Source: Burkholderiaceae bacterium
Lineage (GTDB): Bacteria > Pseudomonadota > Gammaproteobacteria > Burkholderiales > Burkholderiaceae_D
Length of the DNA: 10,892 bases
Direction: 5' to 3'
Assembly (NCBI GenBank): GCA_014379395.1
Contig: JACMLV010000050.1
Span: 1-10,892, forward strand
The translations under genes were made by a program, and so were the position numbers. The notes under the pieces were generated by a model. It was not told where the DNA came from. It made no database searches and worked only from the letters and a program-made list of their open reading frames with translations. Of this stretch, positions 6,857-10,892 are shown piece by piece (position 1 is the first letter of the stretch; each line of letters starts with the position of its first letter).

Positions 6857-8878
6857 TCAATGTTGGTACGGGCTCAAACCGAGAAAGGCGGAGAGCGCCG
6901 TTTTCGATCCGCCGGCGCCCACTTCGGGCCCGCATTCCATGACATCGATCGCGTTTCCTGACTTGTCCGCCGGCTGCGCCGCGCCGCCCACGTGACCATG
7001 CGGCAGGCAGATCGACGGATGATCGAATGGCGCCTTTTCAAAGCGCACCCGCTCGTCGGTCAATGACAGCAAAAAAGCCACCAGATCGCGCTTGTCGTCC
7101 TCGCTCAAACCGAGCGGATGGATCGTCGGATCGGTGAGCGGCCTATTTTGTAGCCCGAAGTCGCCGCCCCGGTTGTAAAAATCGACCACCTGCATTAGCG
7201 TCGCCTTGCCTCCATTGTGAAAATACGGGCCGGTCAATTCCACATTGCGCAGCCCCGGGGTCTTGAACGCGCCGTCGACGGCGGTCAGCGCGGCCGGATC
7301 GATGGCGGCTTCGTTAAATCCGCTGTCGAGCATGGCGCTCTTGCCGCTTTGCGCCATGCGCGTCTCGGATAACGGATTGCCATAGGGATCGCTGCCGCCG
7401 ACGCCGGCATCGTCCCGTGTCGGCCGCACGCCGGTATTGAAGAAACCATTGTCGTAATGAAAAACCGCTTGATTGTCGCCGAATCTCTGGTCAAGTCGCA
7501 CATCGCCGGCCAGGTGGAATGTCGAGGCGCTGGTCAGCACCGGGCCGGCATGGCAGTGGGTGCACTGGCCGCGGCCTGTGAAAATCGCGAGGCCTCGTAA
7601 TTGTTGGGCGTTAAGCGCGTCGAGTTGCCCCCCGGCATAGCGATCATACGGTGTGTCGTCGGTCACCAGGGTTGCCATGTAAAGCTGCAGCGCGACCCCG
7701 AAGTAGAGGGGAAAATTGGCTTCCATTTGACTCGCCTGATCGCGTGGCCAGGGGCCGCGGGCGCCGGGCGGGTGGCTGAGGTCAAGGTCCATGCTCTTGA
7801 ATACCTGTGCCTGTGCCGGTTCACGGTTGATGATTGAGGCCGCCCCACAGTAGGCGGGCCGGAAGGCGCGTTGAATCAGCGCGCCGTAGGAGGGCGCCGG
7901 TGGCGCCAGCGCGCCGAGCACACTGTCGTCCACGGCGACGGTCTGGTTTGCCAAAGGCCGCAGGCCGAGCAATTTCCTCCCCAGCTTGGCGAATGTGCGG
8001 GCGCGACAACTCATCTCGTTTTCACTCATGGGCGGCCCGGAAGAGAGCGCGGCCAGCGATGCCGACTGAAGTGCCACGTTTACCTTGCGCAGCAGACCGT
8101 ATTCCAGTTTCCACACGGGTATGCCCGGGTTTCTCAGGCCAAAAGGGTCGCCGCCGTTGAACGTGTTGTTGGCGCGTCCATCCCAAAAATTGCGGAAGTT
8201 GAAAATTGCGTTGAATACAGTCGGGGCATTGCGCGGTTCGACCCGCCGCGTATTGACGCCGCCCAGATTGAAGCCGGAACCACCATGGATCACGGCATCG
8301 GATACCAGATTACACGTATCCGGTCCGCCGTTTGCCGACAGGTCGACAAAGTTCATAGTGAACACGCCTTGTGATGAAACCACATCATTCTTGTCCGACA
8401 CCATCGTCGCCGCGTCATTCACGTCCGCATAACGGGTCAAAGGAAAGTCAGATGCCTTCAACGTGTAGTTTGGCCCGCCCAGATCGAAGCCGGTATCGCC
8501 GGCCAGCAGCCCGGGATTGATCTGGTTCTTGATCCGGTTGTCGGCACCCGCATGGAAGTGGCAACTGGCGCACGCGGTTTTATTGTCGCTGCCCACACGC
8601 ACGTCCCAGAACAGCGCTTTACCCAGCTGAATCGCCGCCTTCTTGTCTTGCACAAGGTCGGCGATGGCTGCGGCGGACAAGCCAGGTACCGGAATGGTTT
8701 TGAGCGACGGAGGCAGTATGGGCGCTTCGGTGCCTGCAGCGTTTGCATGGCGCTTGCTTTCAAAGACTGAGGCGCCGATCACCATGCACAGCATCGAGGC
8801 GAGGATCGTGCCCTTGCCGACATATTGGACGCGACTATGCCGTTCCCAGCGCGCGAGGCGGTTGAAAAGCCGTTTCAT
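6857..8878 (-). CDS. Large di-haem cytochrome c peroxidase / MauG-family protein
   Basis: This is a periplasmic di-haem protein of the bacterial cytochrome c peroxidase/MauG superfamily. The 673-residue product has a basic N-terminus, a hydrophobic core (about 24-37) and a likely signal cleavage after ANA (45-47). The first haem motif CASCH (103-107) lies in the family context LGKALFWDVRVGSDNKTACA. The second is CTHCH (439-443), after LRGLAIFTGRGQ. FWDGRA (231-236) and FKTPGLRNVELTGPYFHNGG (538-557) are further hallmarks. Simple CcpA enzymes have about 320-350 residues with the haems about 150-170 apart. Here the haems are 336 apart, so the inter-haem part is much enlarged, and there is a C-terminal extension. 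Five non-haem cysteines (189, 291, 344, 624, 649) could form disulphides. The ATG is supported by AAGAGGA 6 bases upstream. The substrate (peroxide or an organic or protein substrate) cannot be told from sequence. It converges on the secretion operon, and no functional link to it is evident. Confidence 0.9.
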   Translation of the reverse strand: MKRLFNRLARWERHSRVQYVGKGTILASMLCMVIGASVFESKRHANAAGTEAPILPPSLKTIPVPGLSAAAIADLVQDKKAAIQLGKALFWDVRVGSDNKTACASCHFHAGADNRIKNQINPGLLAGDTGFDLGGPNYTLKASDFPLTRYADVNDAATMVSDKNDVVSSQGVFTMNFVDLSANGGPDTCNLVSDAVIHGGSGFNLGGVNTRRVEPRNAPTVFNAIFNFRNFWDGRANNTFNGGDPFGLRNPGIPVWKLEYGLLRKVNVALQSASLAALSSGPPMSENEMSCRARTFAKLGRKLLGLRPLANQTVAVDDSVLGALAPPAPSYGALIQRAFRPAYCGAASIINREPAQAQVFKSMDLDLSHPPGARGPWPRDQASQMEANFPLYFGVALQLYMATLVTDDTPYDRYAGGQLDALNAQQLRGLAIFTGRGQCTHCHAGPVLTSASTFHLAGDVRLDQRFGDNQAVFHYDNGFFNTGVRPTRDDAGVGGSDPYGNPLSETRMAQSGKSAMLDSGFNEAAIDPAALTAVDGAFKTPGLRNVELTGPYFHNGGKATLMQVVDFYNRGGDFGLQNRPLTDPTIHPLGLSEDDKRDLVAFLLSLTDERVRFEKAPFDHPSICLPHGHVGGAAQPADKSGNAIDVMECGPEVGAGGSKTALSAFLGLSPYQH

Positions 8879-8884
8879 GTGAGT

Positions 8885-8891
8885 TCCTCTT
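8885..8891 (-). promoter_or_regulatory. Ribosome binding site of the di-haem peroxidase gene
   Basis: On the minus strand AAGAGGA lies 6 bases before the ATG at 8878-8876. It supports the start of the peroxidase gene. No convincing promoter was found between it and the transposase remnant. Confidence 0.75.
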
Positions 8892-8965
8892 TATAGGTGG
8901 GGAAGATGTGAAAATGTGGCACTGTGTTGGCAGTCTGGAGCCGCGTGACAACCAGTTTAGGTAGT

Positions 8966-9535
8966 TCATTTTGACGGTGGGTGATCGCTGCCAAATGAAT
9001 CGACTGCTGGCGTATCAGGTGCTTTGAGGGCCTGAATGGGCGTGAGGTGCTTCGGGGCGTGTTGCGGGATGCAGTGGAAAGTCTCAGGTAGTTGCGCAGG
9101 GTCGATTCGAGCTCGGTGGTGCATGCGAATCGGGTCTGCCTGACGATCTCGCTGATGCATCCGTTGAAGCGCTCGATCATGCCGTTCGTCTGCGGACGGC
9201 GCGGCGGGATTAGGCGGTGTTCGATGTCCGAATTGCTTGCGGAGGCGGTCGAACCCATGCTCGCCGCTGGGCACCCGTTGGCCGTCGGCATCCTTCTTCT
9301 TGCTGGTGAAGCGGTCGCTGAACTGACTGCCGTTGTTGGTGAGCAGTTTGACGATCCTGACGGGGCAGGCGCGCCTGACCTTGTTGAGGAAGTCGACGCT
9401 GCTGCCGTCGCTCTGGTCGGCGTAGATCGCCAGAAAAAACCAGTGCGTCGTCCGGTCGATGGCGACGAACAGATAGCGCCGTTGCTGTGTCGAGTTTCGT
9501 CGGCCGATTGTTTCTTGGCGTGATGTTGAAGGCAT
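8966..9535 (-). pseudogene. IS481-type transposase remnant (frameshifted, catalytic residue changed)
   Basis: This is a decayed DDE transposase. Read from high to low coordinates, the recognisable pieces are RRYLFVAIDRTTHWFF, FLNKVRRACPVRIVKLLT, NNGSQFSDRFTSKKK, GEHGFDRL, then in another frame IEHRLIPPRRPQTNGMIERF and RQTRFACTTELESTLRNYLR, then back in the first frame HCIPQHAPKHLTPIQALK. Frame changes are explained by a CA duplication near 9487-9490, a one-base insertion near 9227 and a one-base deletion near 9086. The normal TDNGSQF motif reads TNNGSQF, which changes a catalytic aspartate. The N-terminal helix-turn-helix part is missing, and similarity ends soon after IQALK (about 9020), so both ends are gone and no terminal inverted repeats were found. 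The element is certainly inactive. It lies just upstream of the peroxidase gene. Confidence 0.85.
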
Positions 9536-9992
9536 TACAGCAGACCGTCACCAAAGCAGGCCGTCACCAACAGTCTTGAACAAAGCAGAAGCTCGCACAG
9601 TACGGATCGGTGACATGGCATAAAAAAGCCGGAGGTTGAATGGCTTGCTACGGCATTCCACAAGTGAACAAAATCAGGCTTGGGATCAATATACGGATTG
9701 ATGGTATTGATGATGGTGCCGATCAAAAGTCACGGCAGAAAATGCAGTCGAATCAGTGGCTTACAAAGTTCGTTGATAATGGAGTGGGGATGAGATTGCC
9801 GTAATCGGTCTTGCGCAGTGGTGCGCCCTTGCATGAATGCCTCAAGCAGCTTTTCTGTTTCGGGCGACCGGCGGCCAAGTGACTTGCCATTTCCGTGACG
9901 GTCCTTGTCCCTGAACAGATATTCGGTCTTTGCTAATAATCGGAAATCGGATTTTGCCGGAAACGTCGACGGCCGGCGCGCCCGGTCGAACT
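9536..9992. other. Gene-poor stretch between transposase remnant and AraC-type gene
   Basis: I see no recognisable gene in these 457 bases. The base composition is mixed and lower in GC than the AraC-type gene. Short minus-strand frames exist, including one around 9730-9960 containing SPETEKLLEAFMQGRTTAQD, but none has a ribosome binding site or recognised similarity. The stretch may hold debris of the degraded insertion element. Downstream of the AraC-type stop codon there is a GC-rich imperfect palindrome at 9967-9988 without a T run, so it is not called a terminator. Confidence 0.5.
9540..9571. repeat. Two 16-bp tandem repeat units
   Basis: GCAGACCGTCACCAAA (9540-9555) is followed directly by GCAGGCCGTCACCAAC (9556-9571), with 14 of 16 positions identical. 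It lies just beyond the transposase remnant, and its significance is unknown. Confidence 0.6.
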
Positions 9993-10892
9993 CTAGCCTT
10001 GCTGGCGCCGCTGCCGGTAGGCGCCGGGGCCGGCGCCGCTCCACTTCTTGAACGCGCGGTGGAAGGCGCTGGCGTCGGCAAAGCCGAGCGCGATCGCAAT
10101 GTCGAGCATGCCCTTGTCGCTGTGGCACAGCAGTTCGATCGCCAGGTCGCTCCGGAGCCGGTTTTTGATCGACTGGAACGACTCCCCCTCATCCTCAAGC
10201 CGGCGCCGCAGGGTCGACGGCGTCATCTCGAGCTGGCGCGCGAAGTGGTTGAAATCGGGCCACGCGGCCGGCTCGGCCGCGCGCAGGCCGTTCCGGATGC
10301 GCGCCGCCAAGCCGTCGCTGTTGCGGTATTTGAGCAAGATGTTGCCCGGCGCCAGGCGCAGGAAGCGCTGCAGCGTGCGCCGGTTCTGGAGCACCGGCAA
10401 GTCCAGGTAGGAGCGCTCGAAGGAAATCGCGGTCTCGGTGCGGTCGAAGCGCAGGTTCCCCGAGTAGACGAGGGCGTATTCGGCGCCGGCGGGCGGCGCC
10501 GGGTAGGCGAACTCGGCCGACAAGAGCGCGATGCGGCGTCCGCCCAGCCAGCAGGCCAGGCCGTATTGCATCGCCAACAGGGCCTCGTAGCCGAACGCGC
10601 CCGGCGCGCGGCCGGGTGCCGGCGCGACGACCAGGCGCGCGCGGCGCACATCGCTGTCGAGGCGGCAATGGAAATCGTCGAGCAGCAGGTTAAAGAAGCG
10701 CGCCATCTGGCGCAGCGCCTCGCCCAGGCTGGCGCAATCGACCAGCATGCGGGCCAGCATGGCGAAGCTGCCCACCTTCATGCGGCGCGCGTCCTGGCCG
10801 AACAGCTCGTCGTCCAGCAGGCGGGCCAGGCCCAGCAGCAGGACGCCGAAACTGTCGGCGCCGACGCGCCCGTGCGGCGCGCCCAGCAGCGC
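9993..10892 (-). CDS. AraC-family transcriptional regulator, arabinose-binding-type N-terminal domain (partial)
   Basis: This is a DNA-binding regulator whose frame is open to the right edge of the window, so the N-terminus is missing; 299 residues are visible. An internal ATG at 10781 is not the start, because the family-like segment ARLLDDELFGQDARRM lies upstream of it. The N-terminal part (GSFAMLARMLVDCASLGEAL, RFFNLLLDD) matches the ligand-binding domain found in OruR/ArgR-like AraC proteins. The C-terminal 100 residues hold the two helix-turn-helix units: FARQLEMTPSTLRRRLEDEG and the signature DIAIALGFADASAFHRAFKK, ending near GAYRQRRQQG. It is intact as far as visible. The target is unknown. 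It is separated from the other genes by the remnant region, so a role in controlling the secretion operon or the peroxidase is not supported. Confidence 0.9.
   Translation of the reverse strand, partial: ALLGAPHGRVGADSFGVLLLGLARLLDDELFGQDARRMKVGSFAMLARMLVDCASLGEALRQMARFFNLLLDDFHCRLDSDVRRARLVVAPAPGRAPGAFGYEALLAMQYGLACWLGGRRIALLSAEFAYPAPPAGAEYALVYSGNLRFDRTETAISFERSYLDLPVLQNRRTLQRFLRLAPGNILLKYRNSDGLAARIRNGLRAAEPAAWPDFNHFARQLEMTPSTLRRRLEDEGESFQSIKNRLRSDLAIELLCHSDKGMLDIAIALGFADASAFHRAFKKWSGAGPGAYRQRRQQG

Noticed and set aside
7871..8374. Plus-strand open frame inside the peroxidase gene
   Set aside because: It is a shadow frame of the peroxidase, with no recognisable motif.
6857..8878. Rubber oxygenase (RoxA) identity for the di-haem protein
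   Set aside because: The length is similar, but from memory RoxA haem motifs are about 200 residues apart with the first far into the protein. Here they are at 103 and 439, so only the superfamily is claimed.
9967..9988. Terminator of the AraC-type gene
   Set aside because: A GC-rich imperfect palindrome is present, but the stem contains mismatches and no T run follows on the minus strand.

Overview
This window is a GC-rich Gram-negative chromosome segment. It most likely comes from a betaproteobacterium of the Burkholderiales: the codon use, the LapBCE-type secretion operon, the IS481-type transposase remnant and the large MauG-type peroxidase all fit. That placement is inference, because the window has no rRNA or other marker gene.

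Layout: (1) Positions 1 to about 345, minus strand: the 3' part of an oligopeptide-type ABC transporter ATPase that has lost its Walker A half. (2) 346-543: an AT-richer leader with a small set of GCAATG-type repeats. (3) 544-6783, plus strand: a compact four-gene type I secretion locus. It encodes a 503-residue, extremely alanine-rich secreted or surface protein, then a TolC/LapE-type outer-membrane factor, a LapB-type ABC exporter with an N-terminal C39-like domain, and an HlyD/LapC-type adaptor. The last two genes overlap by 4 bases (ATGA). (4) 6784-6832: a possible truncated start of a MoeB/ThiF-like gene. (5) 6857-8878, minus strand: a 673-residue di-haem cytochrome c peroxidase/MauG-family protein, convergent with the secretion operon. 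(6) 8966 to about 9535, minus strand: an IS481-type transposase remnant with three small indels and a D-to-N change in a catalytic motif. (7) 9536-9992: no recognisable gene. (8) 9993-10892, minus strand: an AraC-family regulator with an arabinose-binding-type N-terminal domain, cut by the window edge.

The four secretion genes make a self-contained unit. The ABC exporter and adaptor form the inner-membrane complex, the TolC-like protein forms the outer-membrane channel, and the upstream protein is the obvious cargo. The cargo has an N-terminal segment ending in a glycine run, as in Bap-like adhesins, then about 230 residues of mostly alanine, then a type I-secretion C-terminal domain. It looks like a miniature Bap/LapA-type protein in which the usual long adhesive repeat region is replaced by an alanine-rich rod. 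No LapD/LapG-type release genes lie in the window. The cargo and its dedicated exporter are the most interesting content here. The truncated gene remnants on both sides suggest that the secretion locus was inserted as a block.
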